Positions 35,878-44,476 of a DNA stretch of 64,000 nt are shown here, in pieces (within the stretch, counting starts at the first letter, position 1; each line of letters starts with the position of its first letter). The notes beneath the pieces are model-generated. The model did not search any database, was not told the origin of the DNA, and worked only from the letters and a program-made list of their open reading frames with translations. The position numbers and the translations under genes are program-made. Source of the stretch: Sphingomicrobium aestuariivivum (GTDB lineage: Bacteria; Pseudomonadota; Alphaproteobacteria; Sphingomonadales; Sphingomonadaceae); assembly GCF_024721585.1 (NCBI RefSeq), contig NZ_CP102629.1, positions 744,001-808,000 of the forward strand, given 5' to 3'.

Positions 35878-36192
35878 ATGGTCAAACCCGAATGGGGCAC
35901 CAAGCGGACCTGCCCGAAATGCGGCACCCGCTTCTACGACCTCGGCAACGACGAGCCGGTCAGCTGCATCGAATGCGATGCCGAATGGATCCCCGAGCCC
36001 GTGCTCAAGTCCAAGCAGCCGCTGCCCTTCGACGACGACGACAAGAAGAAGAAGGACGAGGATCTCGCCGGCGACGATCTCGACGATGTCGAGGACGATG
36101 ACGGCGGCAGCGCCGATGATGATGTCGATCTCGACACCGGCGATGCGGGCGTCACTGTCACCAAGGATGACGACGGCGACGACGAAAATTAA
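35878..36192 (+). CDS. TIGR02300 family zinc-ribbon protein
   Basis: 104 residues. An N-terminal zinc ribbon (CPKC, FYDLGND, CIEC) precedes a long Asp-rich tail. The family is alphaproteobacterial and of unknown function. ATG 35878 follows GAGGAAGAC. tRNA-Ala starts about 70 bases downstream, a common arrangement in the class. Confidence 0.92.
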   Translation: MVKPEWGTKRTCPKCGTRFYDLGNDEPVSCIECDAEWIPEPVLKSKQPLPFDDDDKKKKDEDLAGDDLDDVEDDDGGSADDDVDLDTGDAGVTVTKDDDGDDEN

Positions 36193-36263
36193 GGCAATTT
36201 GGGCGTCGTGAAATTTTTGGCTTGCATCGCCAGCCAAACCTTCTAAACGACGCCCCACGCTCT

Positions 36264-36339
<76 letters not shown>

Positions 36340-36362
36340 TCCCCTCAAGGGATACGAGAAAA

Positions 36363-36387
36363 GGCGTCGCGCAAGCGGCGCCTTTTT
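36363..36387 (+). terminator. Terminator after tRNA-Ala
   Basis: GGCGTCGC-GCAA-GCGGCGCC, an 8-bp stem with one G-U pair and a GNRA loop, then TTTTT. From here to the pilin terminator at 36601 (about 210 bases) I see no gene. Confidence 0.8.
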
Positions 36388-36600
36388 CGTTTTCGGGCGG
36401 CAAGGAGGTCGGCGCGACGCAGGGCTGATGGACGTCGCCCCCCCGCGCCCTGTCGGGACGTTGAGCATCGTCCCCGCGGCCCCATGGGCGCGACCTCGTC
36501 CGGAGAAGGCCCCGGGGCCGTCCTGCCGATCGAGAGGCGCTGACGTGCCTTTCTCGTCCCGGCAACGCAAAAGACCCGCCCCCCCGAGGAGACAGGCCGA

Positions 36601-36635
36601 CAAAAGAAAGGGGCGGCACCCGAAGGTACCGCCCC
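36601..36635 (-). terminator. Terminator of the Flp pilin gene
   Basis: GGGGCGGTACC-TTCG-GGTGCCGCCCC on the minus strand, followed by TTTCTTTTG. Confidence 0.7.
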
Positions 36636-36661
36636 CAACTTTGCAACAATGTCGCTACAGC

Positions 36662-36820
36662 TTAGAGCTTGTTGGCAACGTTGTTGAAGGTCGAGCCGAG
36701 CTGGGTGCCGATCGAGCTCATGGCGGCGATCGCGGCAACGGCGATGAGGGCGGCGATCAGGCCGTATTCGATCGCGGTCGCACCCTTGTCGTTCTTCAGC
36801 ATCTTGATGATCTTGGTCAT
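36662..36820 (-). CDS. Flp/Fap-type IVb pilin
   Basis: 52 residues from ATG 36820 to TAA. The pattern is that of Tad-system pilins: a short basic leader (MTKIIKMLKNDKGA), then Glu-Tyr in the hydrophobic helix (TAIEYGLIAALIAVAAIAAM) and a polar C-terminus. Cleavage after the Gly before ATAIEYGL by a TadV/CpaA-type prepilin peptidase is expected. No cpa/tad assembly genes lie nearby, so assembly proteins must be elsewhere. GGAG lies seven bases upstream; the sequence just before it is complementary to a candidate sRNA at 48.5 kb. Confidence 0.9.
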   Translation of the reverse strand: MTKIIKMLKNDKGATAIEYGLIAALIAVAAIAAMSSIGTQLGSTFNNVANKL

Positions 36821-37003
36821 GACTGGTCTCCAATTGGTTCCACAAATTCGAGGGGGACATCCCCCAGTGTCCGCCGACCTCGGGAAAAATCCCGTGTCCG
36901 GTCATTCCAGATAGCCTTGGAGGAGTTGAGAAAGTCTTAATCCCGCACCGGATTTCTCGTTAACCATTAACCTCGATTTTTGACGGCAATCCGCCGGAAA
37001 AAT

Positions 37004-38950
37004 CTAAATGCGGTCGAGAAAGTCCTCAATTTCCCGCGCCAGGTCGCGCAGGATATGGCGATCCTCGCGGCCCCGTCCCGGCACCGGCATCCCCGGCGGC
37101 GGCAGCTCGCGGCGGGGACGGAAATCGACCGGCAGGCGCGGGCCGCGGGTCCCGTCGACGCGCATGGCGCGGCTCATGAAATCCTTGAAGATCGCAGCGG
37201 GAAGCGTGCCCCCCGACACATTGCCGAGCGAGCGGTCATCGTCATGGCCGACCCACACGCCGACCACGAGGTTGCCGGCAAAGCCGATGAAGATCGCGTC
37301 GCGATTGTCCTGCGTGGTGCCGGTCTTGCCGAAGGTCGGCACATTGGAAAGCGCGGCGCGCCGCCCCGTGCCGCGATTGGCGGCATTGTAGAGAAGGTCG
37401 AGCATCGGCGCCCATTCCTGCCGCGGATCGAGCCCCGCCTGGCGGCGGATGGCGCCACCCTGCCCGCCCAGGTCGGCCTCGAGCCCCGCGACCTCGACCG
37501 GATAGGCCCCGCCCGCGATCGCCGCATAGGCCGCCGTCATCTCGATGAGCGGCACCCCGCCGGTGCCCAGCGCGAAGCTCGGCCCGTCGGGGATGTCGGC
37601 AGTGATGCCGAGCTCGCGCGCGGTGCGCACGATGCGCTCGCGCCCCACTTCCTGCGCCAGCCGCACCGTCGCCGCGTTGGACGAGCGCGAAAAGGCCTCG
37701 CGCAGCGTGATGCGCCCGCGATATTGCCCGTCACTGTTCTGCGGGCTCCAGCCGTCGACCGTGATGGGCGTATCCTCGATCAGGTCATCGGGCGACCAGC
37801 CGGCGCGCAAGGCGGCGAGATAGACGGCGAGCTTGAACGCGCTGCCCGGCTGGCGCGTCGCCTGCGTGGCGCGATTGAAGGGGCTCTTCTTGTAGCTCCG
37901 CCCGCCGATCAGCGCGACGACCTCGCCCGTCGGGCGCATCGCCACGAAGCCGACCTGCCGGTCACCGAGATTGGCATTGATCGTCGCCTGCACCGCGATC
38001 CGCTGGAGATCGGCATCGAGCGTGGTCGGCACGGTGGTCACGCCATAGCCCGCCTCGATGGTCCGCCGCGCGCGCGGCGCCACCCAGTCGGCAAAATAGG
38101 TGCCGGTCGGAAGCCGCGCCCGCCGCCCGCGCAGCGTGGCGCTCTTCGCCCCGCTCGCCTCGGACTGGCTCACCGCGCCCATGTCGGCCATTTCCTGCAG
38201 CACGATACGGCTGCGCGCCTGCGCCGCCTCGAGGTCGCGCGTCGGCGCAAGCCGCGAGGGCGCCTTCACCATGCCTGCGAGAAGGGCGCTCTCGGCCAGC
38301 GTGAGGTCCTCGGGTGCGCGGTCGAAATAGTGCCGCGCGGCGGCGCGCAGGCCATAGACGCCGTCGCCGAAATAGATGCTCGACAAATAGCGCGACAGGA
38401 TCTCGTCCTTGGTCAGCCAGCCCTCGAGCCAGAAGGCGATCACCGCCTCGCGCGCCTTGCGCGTCATCGAGCGCTCCCCATCGAGGAAGGCGGTCTTGGC
38501 GAGCTGCTGGGTGATGGTCGAGCCGCCCTGCCGGACACCGCCCGCCTGCGCGTTCGCGATCGCGGCGCGCGCCACGCCGCGGGGGTCGACGCCCCAGTGC
38601 GAATAGAAGCGCCTGTCCTCGATGGCGATGAAGGCGTTGGTGACATGGGCGGGCAATTGCGTGACATCGACCGGTTCGTCCTTGATCGCCCCGCGCCGCG
38701 CGATCGCCTCGCCATCGGCCGAGACGAACAGCATCGCAGGCTCCTCGAGCGGCTCGAGGCTGCGCCCGAGCGGCGCGGTCACGACCAGCCACAGGACGAG
38801 CGCCACGAACAGGGCCGCGAAGGCGGTGAAGCCCCAGCGCAGCCAGCGCCAGCGCCGCCGCCGCCGCGGCGGTGCGACGGGCGTGTCGTCGAACGGCGGC
38901 AGGGCACCCTCGCCCGCCGGATCGAAAGACGGCTGGTCGCGTTCGGCCAT
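37004..38950 (-). CDS. Class A penicillin-binding protein (PBP1 family)
   Basis: A bifunctional glycosyltransferase/transpeptidase for peptidoglycan synthesis. 648 residues: acidic then Arg/Trp-rich cytoplasmic N-terminus, one membrane helix (~38-60), GT51 domain with EDRRFYSHWGVDPRG and QGGSTITQQLAK, and transpeptidase domain with the Ser nucleophile in RQPGSAFKLAVY (S-x-x-K), SRSSNAA (S-x-N) and KTGTTQDNRD (K-T-G). ATG 38950 is chosen because it precedes the charged N-terminus. Shorter than PBP1a; it is closest to the PBP1a/1c-like forms of alphaproteobacteria. Confidence 0.94.
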   Translation of the reverse strand: MAERDQPSFDPAGEGALPPFDDTPVAPPRRRRRWRWLRWGFTAFAALFVALVLWLVVTAPLGRSLEPLEEPAMLFVSADGEAIARRGAIKDEPVDVTQLPAHVTNAFIAIEDRRFYSHWGVDPRGVARAAIANAQAGGVRQGGSTITQQLAKTAFLDGERSMTRKAREAVIAFWLEGWLTKDEILSRYLSSIYFGDGVYGLRAAARHYFDRAPEDLTLAESALLAGMVKAPSRLAPTRDLEAAQARSRIVLQEMADMGAVSQSEASGAKSATLRGRRARLPTGTYFADWVAPRARRTIEAGYGVTTVPTTLDADLQRIAVQATINANLGDRQVGFVAMRPTGEVVALIGGRSYKKSPFNRATQATRQPGSAFKLAVYLAALRAGWSPDDLIEDTPITVDGWSPQNSDGQYRGRITLREAFSRSSNAATVRLAQEVGRERIVRTARELGITADIPDGPSFALGTGGVPLIEMTAAYAAIAGGAYPVEVAGLEADLGGQGGAIRRQAGLDPRQEWAPMLDLLYNAANRGTGRRAALSNVPTFGKTGTTQDNRDAIFIGFAGNLVVGVWVGHDDDRSLGNVSGGTLPAAIFKDFMSRAMRVDGTRGPRLPVDFRPRRELPPPGMPVPGRGREDRHILRDLAREIEDFLDRI

Positions 38951-39061
38951 CAGTCTGCCAACCTTGTCTGGATCATCCCGCTGTCTTATACATATATAAC
39001 AGTTGAGTCCATCGCAGCATCCGCTTGCTGAACCCCGTCTGAAACGGCCATAGGAGCCCCG

Positions 39062-40483
39062 ATGTTTCCGTCCCGCCCGTCCTTCCCGACCCTCGTCGCC
39101 AGCGCCATCTCGCTGGCGCTCGCGGGCTGTGGCGGCGCGCAGGATGGCGAGGTGGTGGTCGTCGTCATCGACCCGGATGTCGAGGAGCAGATGCTCGACG
39201 CCGCCTTGGCGCAGGGCCTCGTCCGCTTCGACGCGGCGGGCGAGATCGAGCAGGGCCTCGCCACGAGCTGGCACGTGTCCGACGATGGGCGCAGCTACAT
39301 CTTCCGTCTTGCCGACATCAATTGGGCCGACGGCGAACCGGTGACCGCCCCCGCCGTCGCGCGGCTCCTCGAACAACAGCTCACCCGCGACTCGATCGCC
39401 GACGAGTTCGGCGCCATCGAGGACGTGCGCGCCATGACCGACAAGGTGATCGAGATCCGCCTTGCTGCTCCGCAGCGCAACTTCCTCCAGCTCCTCGCCC
39501 GTCCCGAGCTGTCGATCGCGCGGCAGGGAGACGGTACCGGCCCATTCACCCGCATTGACCGCCCGGAGGTCAAGGTCGCCGCGGTCACGGTCGGGCGCAT
39601 GGTCGAGACGCCGCGCGGCGACCTCGTCGAGGAACGGGTCCGGGTCGATACCGGGCGGAGCGCCGAACAGGCGATCGGGGCCTTCACCGAGGGCGAGGCC
39701 GATCTCGTCACCGGCGGCACCTTTGCCACCGCGCCGCTCGCGCTCGAGGCTGCAAGGACCTTCGGCCGCCCGCGCTTCGATCCGGTCGCGGGGCTTTTCG
39801 GGCTTGTCCCGCAGTCCGCCGAGGGCCCCCTCGCCAGCCCCGAATTGCGCCGCGCCCTGTCCGCCGCGATCGACCGCGACGCCATCATCTCGGCGCTCGG
39901 CGTGCGTAGCCTCCTGCCCCGCGCCACCGTGCTGCAGGACGCGCTCGACATGGATGTGCGTCCGCGCCCGCCCGCCTTCGTTGCCGAACCGCTCGAGGAT
40001 CGCCGCGCCGCCGCACGCGAAGCACTCGCCGGGGCCGAACTCGACGACACGGAAATCGCGATCGCGTTGCCCGACGGCCCCGGCGCCGACATCCTGTTCA
40101 CGCGCCTCCTTGCTGACTGGAGCGCCATCGGCCTTTCCCCCGCCCGCGTGGCCGAGCCCGAGCAGGCCGACCTCGTCCTCATCGACCGCGTCGCGCCTGC
40201 CGCCAATTCGGCCTGGTTCCTGCGCCAGTTCCGCTGTGCGCGCGTCACCATCTGCGATGCCGAGGCCGACCGCCTGCTCGACGAAGCCCGCGCGACCCGC
40301 GATCCCGCGCGCCGCAACGCGCTCCTCGCCGAGGCCGCCGCGCGCATCGAGGAGGCGCAGCTCTTCATGCCGATCGCCGCCCCCGTGCGCTGGTCGCTCG
40401 TCGCGCCCGGCCTGACCGGCTTTGCCGAAAACCGTTTCGCGCGCCATTTCATCGGCGGCCTGCGCGAGCCGAGGAGACGTTGA
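39062..40483 (+). CDS. Peptide/solute-binding lipoprotein (SBP family 5)
   Basis: 473 residues. The signal ends in a lipobox LALAGC, so the mature protein is lipid-anchored. The fold is that of oligopeptide-binding proteins: DLVTGGTF, then LRRALSAAIDRDAIISALG and a C-terminal EAAARIEEAQLFMPI. No ABC permease or ATPase is adjacent, so its transporter partner is unknown. Its TGA overlaps the ATG of the DUF4112 gene. Confidence 0.82.
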   Translation: MFPSRPSFPTLVASAISLALAGCGGAQDGEVVVVVIDPDVEEQMLDAALAQGLVRFDAAGEIEQGLATSWHVSDDGRSYIFRLADINWADGEPVTAPAVARLLEQQLTRDSIADEFGAIEDVRAMTDKVIEIRLAAPQRNFLQLLARPELSIARQGDGTGPFTRIDRPEVKVAAVTVGRMVETPRGDLVEERVRVDTGRSAEQAIGAFTEGEADLVTGGTFATAPLALEAARTFGRPRFDPVAGLFGLVPQSAEGPLASPELRRALSAAIDRDAIISALGVRSLLPRATVLQDALDMDVRPRPPAFVAEPLEDRRAAAREALAGAELDDTEIAIALPDGPGADILFTRLLADWSAIGLSPARVAEPEQADLVLIDRVAPAANSAWFLRQFRCARVTICDAEADRLLDEARATRDPARRNALLAEAAARIEEAQLFMPIAAPVRWSLVAPGLTGFAENRFARHFIGGLREPRRR

Positions 40484-40878
40484 TGCCCGACCTCTACGAC
40501 CGTGCCCGCCTGTCGAAAGCACCCGATGCCGTCCGCGCCCGCGTCGAGCGGCTCGAATATGTCCTCGAGCGCCTGTTCACCGTGCCCGGCATCAACCGCC
40601 CCGTCGGCCTCGACGCGATCCTCAGCCTCGTCCCCGGCGTCGGCACCATCTCGGGCGCCGCGCTCGGCACCTATCTCGTCTGGGAGGCGCGCAACCTCGG
40701 GCTGTCCAAATGGCAGATGGCGCGGATGAACCTCAACACGCTGTTCGACATGGCGGTGGGCGCCATCCCGGTCATCGGGATCGTCCCCGACTTCTTCTTC
40801 CGCTCGAACAGCCGGAACCTGCGGATTATCCGCAAACATCTCGATAAACATCACCCGGCGCAGCCCGACTTCGACTAA
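40483..40878 (+). CDS. DUF4112 family membrane protein
   Basis: 131 residues. Hallmarks are a hydrophobic VGLDAILSLVPGVGT, the following helix GAALGTYLVWEAR and the C-terminal VGAIPVIGIVPDFFFRSN. Family function unknown. ATG 40483 overlaps the stop of the upstream lipoprotein gene (TGATG), with GAGGAG as ribosome site. Confidence 0.9.
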   Translation: MPDLYDRARLSKAPDAVRARVERLEYVLERLFTVPGINRPVGLDAILSLVPGVGTISGAALGTYLVWEARNLGLSKWQMARMNLNTLFDMAVGAIPVIGIVPDFFFRSNSRNLRIIRKHLDKHHPAQPDFD

Positions 40879-40961
40879 GCGTTACGGACCCGAAATTGAC
40901 GGAACTTTGACGCTTACTCGGGTTTGACCTAGCGACTGTTCACTCGAAGAAAGTGTTGATT

Positions 40962-41672
40962 ATGAAGACGCTAGCCCTTTCGCTGGCGACCGTCGCGCTC
41001 GCCTTGTCGAGCCCCGTCCACGCCAGCCTCGCTGCCAATGGCAGCGCCAACAGCAACAGCAGCGCTGCCACCGGCAGCCTTGCCGCCTTCGACTATGACG
41101 CCTCCAATCTCGAACGCGTCTATTATTACGACGGCCGCAGCTTCGACTATGACGAAGCCGACGTCACCATTGACGGCGACATCGCCGGCGGCACCAATAC
41201 GCTCGAAGGCTATGCCGCGCTCGCCGAGGCCGCCAAGCAGGCCGAACGCGGCTATCGCGACATGCAGGAGCGCTTCGACGTCGACGATATCGCGCCCAAC
41301 AAGTACAAGTGGAAACGCGGCGATGCCGAGGGCGACATGCGCATCGTCATCTCCATCTCGCGCCAGCTCGCCTTCGCCTACATGGGCGACACGCTGGTCG
41401 GCGCGGCAGCGGTGACCACCGCGCGCGACGACAAGCTCACCCCACAGGGCATCTTCCCCATCTGGCTCAAGAAGCAGATGCACTATTCCAAGGCCTATGA
41501 GATGACCCCGATGCCCTACACCCAGTTCCTCGACGAACATGGCATCGCGCTCCATGCCGGCCCGAATCCCGGCCATCCGGCCAGCGCGGGCTGTATCCGC
41601 CTGCCCAAGCAGTTCGCGAAGAATTTGTTCGGTCTGACCGATATCGGCACGACCGTGATGATCGGGGCCTGA
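40962..41672 (+). CDS. L,D-transpeptidase (YkuD family)
   Basis: 236 residues: signal peptide (ALSLATVALALSSPVHASLA), an Asn/Ser-rich and acidic linker, and a C-terminal YkuD domain with HAGPNPGHPASAGCIRLP; nucleophile Cys211. ATG 40962 has AAGAAAG upstream and begins the signal peptide. It may cross-link peptidoglycan or act on secreted proteins. Confidence 0.9.
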   Translation: MKTLALSLATVALALSSPVHASLAANGSANSNSSAATGSLAAFDYDASNLERVYYYDGRSFDYDEADVTIDGDIAGGTNTLEGYAALAEAAKQAERGYRDMQERFDVDDIAPNKYKWKRGDAEGDMRIVISISRQLAFAYMGDTLVGAAAVTTARDDKLTPQGIFPIWLKKQMHYSKAYEMTPMPYTQFLDEHGIALHAGPNPGHPASAGCIRLPKQFAKNLFGLTDIGTTVMIGA

Positions 41673-41696
41673 TCGGCAAGGCAGCCCGTCCGTCAC

Positions 41697-41737
41697 GAAA
41701 AAGGGCGGCCCGCGCTTCGTGCACGGGCCGCCCTTGT
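41697..41737. terminator. Bidirectional terminator between L,D-transpeptidase and nadA
   Basis: GGGCGGCCCG/CGGGCCGCCC stem with AAAAA on the left, so the minus-strand transcript ends in TTTTT; it can also stop the plus-strand gene. Confidence 0.8.
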
Positions 41738-41753
41738 CGTTGCTGGCTGACGC

Positions 41754-42752
41754 CTAGCGGATCTGCGGCTTGCCGACGTCGCCCTGCCCCACGGTGCGCC
41801 CCGCCATGTCGAGCATGCGGTCGAGGGGCTTTCGCGCCGCGTCCATCAGCTCGGGGCTGAGCTCGATCCGAGGTTCCATGTCGCGCAGCGCGACATAGAG
41901 CTTCTCGAGCGTGTTAAGCGCCATATAGGGGCACATGTTGCAGTTGCAGTTGCCGTCGCCGCCCGGCACCCCGATGAAATTGGTCTCGGGCCGCGCCTTC
42001 TCCATCTGGTGGATGATATGCGGCTCGGTCGCGACCAGCACGGTATCCGCCTCGGTCTCGGAACAGAATTTGAGGATCGAGCTGGTCGAGCCGACATGGT
42101 CGGCATGTTCGACGATATGCGGCGGGCATTCGGGATGCGCCGCGACCGGCGCGCCCGGATGCTCGGCCTTGAGCTTGAGGAGCTCGGTTTCCGAGAAAGC
42201 CTGGTGGACGATGCAGATGCCCGGCCACAGCAGCATGTCGCGCCCCGTCTTGCGCGCGAGATAGCCCCCGAGATGGCGGTCGGGCGCGAAGATGATCTTC
42301 TGGTCCATCGGGATCTGGTCGAGGATTTCCTGCGCCGACGAGGACGTCACAATGATGTCCGACAGCGCCTTCACCTCTGCCGAGCAGTTGATGTAGGTCA
42401 GCGCGATATGGTCGGGATGCGCCTCGCGAAACGCCTTGAACTGGTCGGGCGGGCAGCTGTCCTCGAGGCTGCAACCGGCGTCCATGTCGGGCAGGATCAC
42501 GGTCTTCTCGGGGCTCAGGATCTTGGCCGTCTCGGCCATGAAGCGCACCCCGCAAAAGGCGATCACCTCGGCATCGGTCGCCGCCGCTTTCCGCGACAGG
42601 TCGAGGCTGTCGCCGACGAAATCGGCGAGGTCCTGGATCTCGGGCTTCTGGTAATAATGGGCGAGGATGACCGCGTTGCGCTCTTTCTTCAGGCGCTCGA
42701 TTTCGGCGAGGAGGTCGTCGCCCTGGGGCGGACGCTGGGGGGCACTCATCAT
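41754..42752 (-). CDS. nadA: Quinolinate synthase A
   Basis: Condenses iminoaspartate with DHAP in NAD synthesis, using a [4Fe-4S] cluster. 332 residues with NAVILAHYYQKPEIQD, FCGVRFMAETAKIL, AGCSLEDSCP, AHPECP and GNCNCNMCPYM. The ATG at 42752 overlaps the TGA of the DUF4230 gene; the adjacent ATG 42749 is equally possible. nadB and nadC are not in the window. Confidence 0.96.
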   Translation of the reverse strand: MMSAPQRPPQGDDLLAEIERLKKERNAVILAHYYQKPEIQDLADFVGDSLDLSRKAAATDAEVIAFCGVRFMAETAKILSPEKTVILPDMDAGCSLEDSCPPDQFKAFREAHPDHIALTYINCSAEVKALSDIIVTSSSAQEILDQIPMDQKIIFAPDRHLGGYLARKTGRDMLLWPGICIVHQAFSETELLKLKAEHPGAPVAAHPECPPHIVEHADHVGSTSSILKFCSETEADTVLVATEPHIIHQMEKARPETNFIGVPGGDGNCNCNMCPYMALNTLEKLYVALRDMEPRIELSPELMDAARKPLDRMLDMAGRTVGQGDVGKPQIR

Positions 42753-43504
42753 TCTTCTCCTTGGGCGGCCCGGCGCGCTCGGCCGGCCGCAATGGCATCT
42801 TCATAGCTGGTAGACACGTCGACCGCCTCCGTCGAGGGGTCGGGATCGCTTTCGAAACGGGCGATGACGCGCGCATTTTCGAGCCCCGCGACGCGCAGCG
42901 GCAGTTCGAAATTGCGCGCCACCGCCTCGCGCGCCGCCTCGCGCGCCAGCCGCATCGGCACCGCGCCGCCCGCCTGCTTGCGAAGGTCGGCAAGCGCTGC
43001 GCGCTGGTTGGCATCGCCAAGTACTTCCTCGGCATCGGTCAGCGCGCCGAGGATACCGTCCTCGCCATATTCGCGCGCGCCGGCGAGATCGACCTCGGGT
43101 CCCGCGATCTCGATCTCGGGCAGCGTCACGGTCAGCGTACCGCTGCCCGCGTCCCATTCGAGGTCGTCGGCCTCGAGCGCGGCCATGTCGACCTCATAGC
43201 GCGCCGTGCCCGGCAGGATCAGCGTGCGCTCGGCCTCGAACAACCCCGCCAGCCGCCGCTGCCGCGAGGTCACCACCGACACGAATCGCGCGGTAAAGGG
43301 GGTCAGCCGGTTCTGCGCCTGCATCGCCTCGAGGCTGGTCGCGACCACCGTCTCGGGGCTCGGCCCCTTGTCGGCGCGGTCGAGCAGCGCGAGGATGGCG
43401 AGGAAGACCACCGCCGCCACTCCCACCGCCAGCAAGGCGATGAGGATCGGGCGGATCAGTCCCGGTCGCTGTCGTTCGGAATTGGCTTGTCGGTCGCTAT
43501 CCAT
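42749..43504 (-). CDS. DUF4230 family membrane-anchored protein
   Basis: 251 residues: one N-terminal helix (LIRPILIALLAVGVAAVVFLAI), then a periplasmic beta-rich domain with RFVSVVTSRQRR, EAERTLILPGTARYEVDMA, and TVTLPEIEIAGPEV that defines DUF4230. Function unknown. Its 5' end overlaps the upstream metallo-hydrolase gene by 49 bases, and its stop overlaps nadA, giving a tight three-gene operon. Confidence 0.88.
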   Translation of the reverse strand: MDSDRQANSERQRPGLIRPILIALLAVGVAAVVFLAILALLDRADKGPSPETVVATSLEAMQAQNRLTPFTARFVSVVTSRQRRLAGLFEAERTLILPGTARYEVDMAALEADDLEWDAGSGTLTVTLPEIEIAGPEVDLAGAREYGEDGILGALTDAEEVLGDANQRAALADLRKQAGGAVPMRLAREAAREAVARNFELPLRVAGLENARVIARFESDPDPSTEAVDVSTSYEDAIAAGRARRAAQGEE

Positions 43505-44340
43505 CGTCCCTCCACCTCCTCAACGCACCCCTTGCGGGCAAGTTCGATGAGATGTGCGGTTACCGAGCCGCCGGCAGCGGGCACGAGCCGCTCGTCGAGC
43601 CCCGGATAGCAGGTAGCGACAATGGCATGGACGTCGTCATCGCCCGCCATCACCGCCTTCAAGATTTGCTTCTCGCGCGCCATCCTGTGACCCATGAGGT
43701 GCCGCACCAGCCGCCGAGGCCGCTCGATTTCGGGGCCGTGGGCGGGATAATAGACCTCGTCCTCCTCGCGCCCCCGGAGCTTGTCGAGACTGCGCAAATA
43801 GGCGCCCATGTCGCCGTCGGGCGGCACGATCACGCTCGTTGACCAGCCCATCACATGGTCGCCCGTGAACAAGGCGCCACGATAGGCGAAGCAGAGATGG
43901 TTGGAGGTGTGCCCCGGCGTCGCCACCGCGACGAAATCGTGCCCGCCCACATGCAGCGTCTCGCCGTCGCCGAGGATATGGTCGGGGGCATAATCGTCAT
44001 CGAAGCTCGCATCGGCGCGCGGGCCGTCATCGTCCAAGCTAAGCGGCCCGCAGCCGATGATCGGCGCCCCCGTCGCCGCTTTCAGCGGACGCGAGGCGGG
44101 CGAATGGTCGCGATGCGTATGCGTGCAGGCGATGGCGAGGAGCTTGCGGCTCCCCACCGCCGCGACGATCGCCTCGACATGCGCCTCCATGTCGGGGCCG
44201 GGGTCGATGACGACCACTTCGGTGTCATCGCCCGCGAAATAGGTCTGCGTGCCGGTGAAGGTATAGGGCGAGGGATTGCGTGCCAGCAGCCGCCCCACAC
44301 CGGGGCGCAGCATTTCCAATCGGGCGTACGGAGCATCCAC
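43456..44340 (-). CDS. Metallo-beta-lactamase-fold hydrolase with winged-helix tail (LACTB2-like)
   Basis: 294 residues. Metal ligands in THTHRDHSP, PGHTSNH, GDHVMGW and PAHGPEI; a C-terminal winged-helix-like region follows (GGSVTAHLIELARKG). GTG 44340 is chosen: AGGAG lies seven bases upstream, and a longer frame to 44427 would run through the terminator of the upstream operon. Substrate unknown; related proteins include RNases and thioesterases. Confidence 0.85.
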   Translation of the reverse strand: MDAPYARLEMLRPGVGRLLARNPSPYTFTGTQTYFAGDDTEVVVIDPGPDMEAHVEAIVAAVGSRKLLAIACTHTHRDHSPASRPLKAATGAPIIGCGPLSLDDDGPRADASFDDDYAPDHILGDGETLHVGGHDFVAVATPGHTSNHLCFAYRGALFTGDHVMGWSTSVIVPPDGDMGAYLRSLDKLRGREEDEVYYPAHGPEIERPRRLVRHLMGHRMAREKQILKAVMAGDDDVHAIVATCYPGLDERLVPAAGGSVTAHLIELARKGCVEEVEGRWIATDKPIPNDSDRD

Positions 44341-44396
44341 GCCCACGCTCCTGCCACGCGGGGCCCGCCGCGCCAAGGCAAAGCGGGACGGATCGG

Positions 44397-44441
44397 CAAA
44401 AGAAAGGGGGCGCCCCGAGGCCTTCACCTCGAGCCGCCCCC
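44397..44441 (-). terminator. Terminator of the BlaI/M56 operon
   Basis: GGGGGCGGCTCGAGG and CCTCGGGGCGCCCCC pair on the minus strand, followed by TTTCTTTT. Confidence 0.7.
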
Positions 44442-44476
44442 TGCTTGCCGGATCCCGTGGGGTTTAGGGACGGATC

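Noticed and set aside
38970-39010. CTGTCTTATACATATATAACAG resembles the Tn5 mosaic end
   Set aside because: The match is imperfect, no second end or target duplication exists, and it is simply the AT-rich divergent promoter between the PBP and lipoprotein genes.
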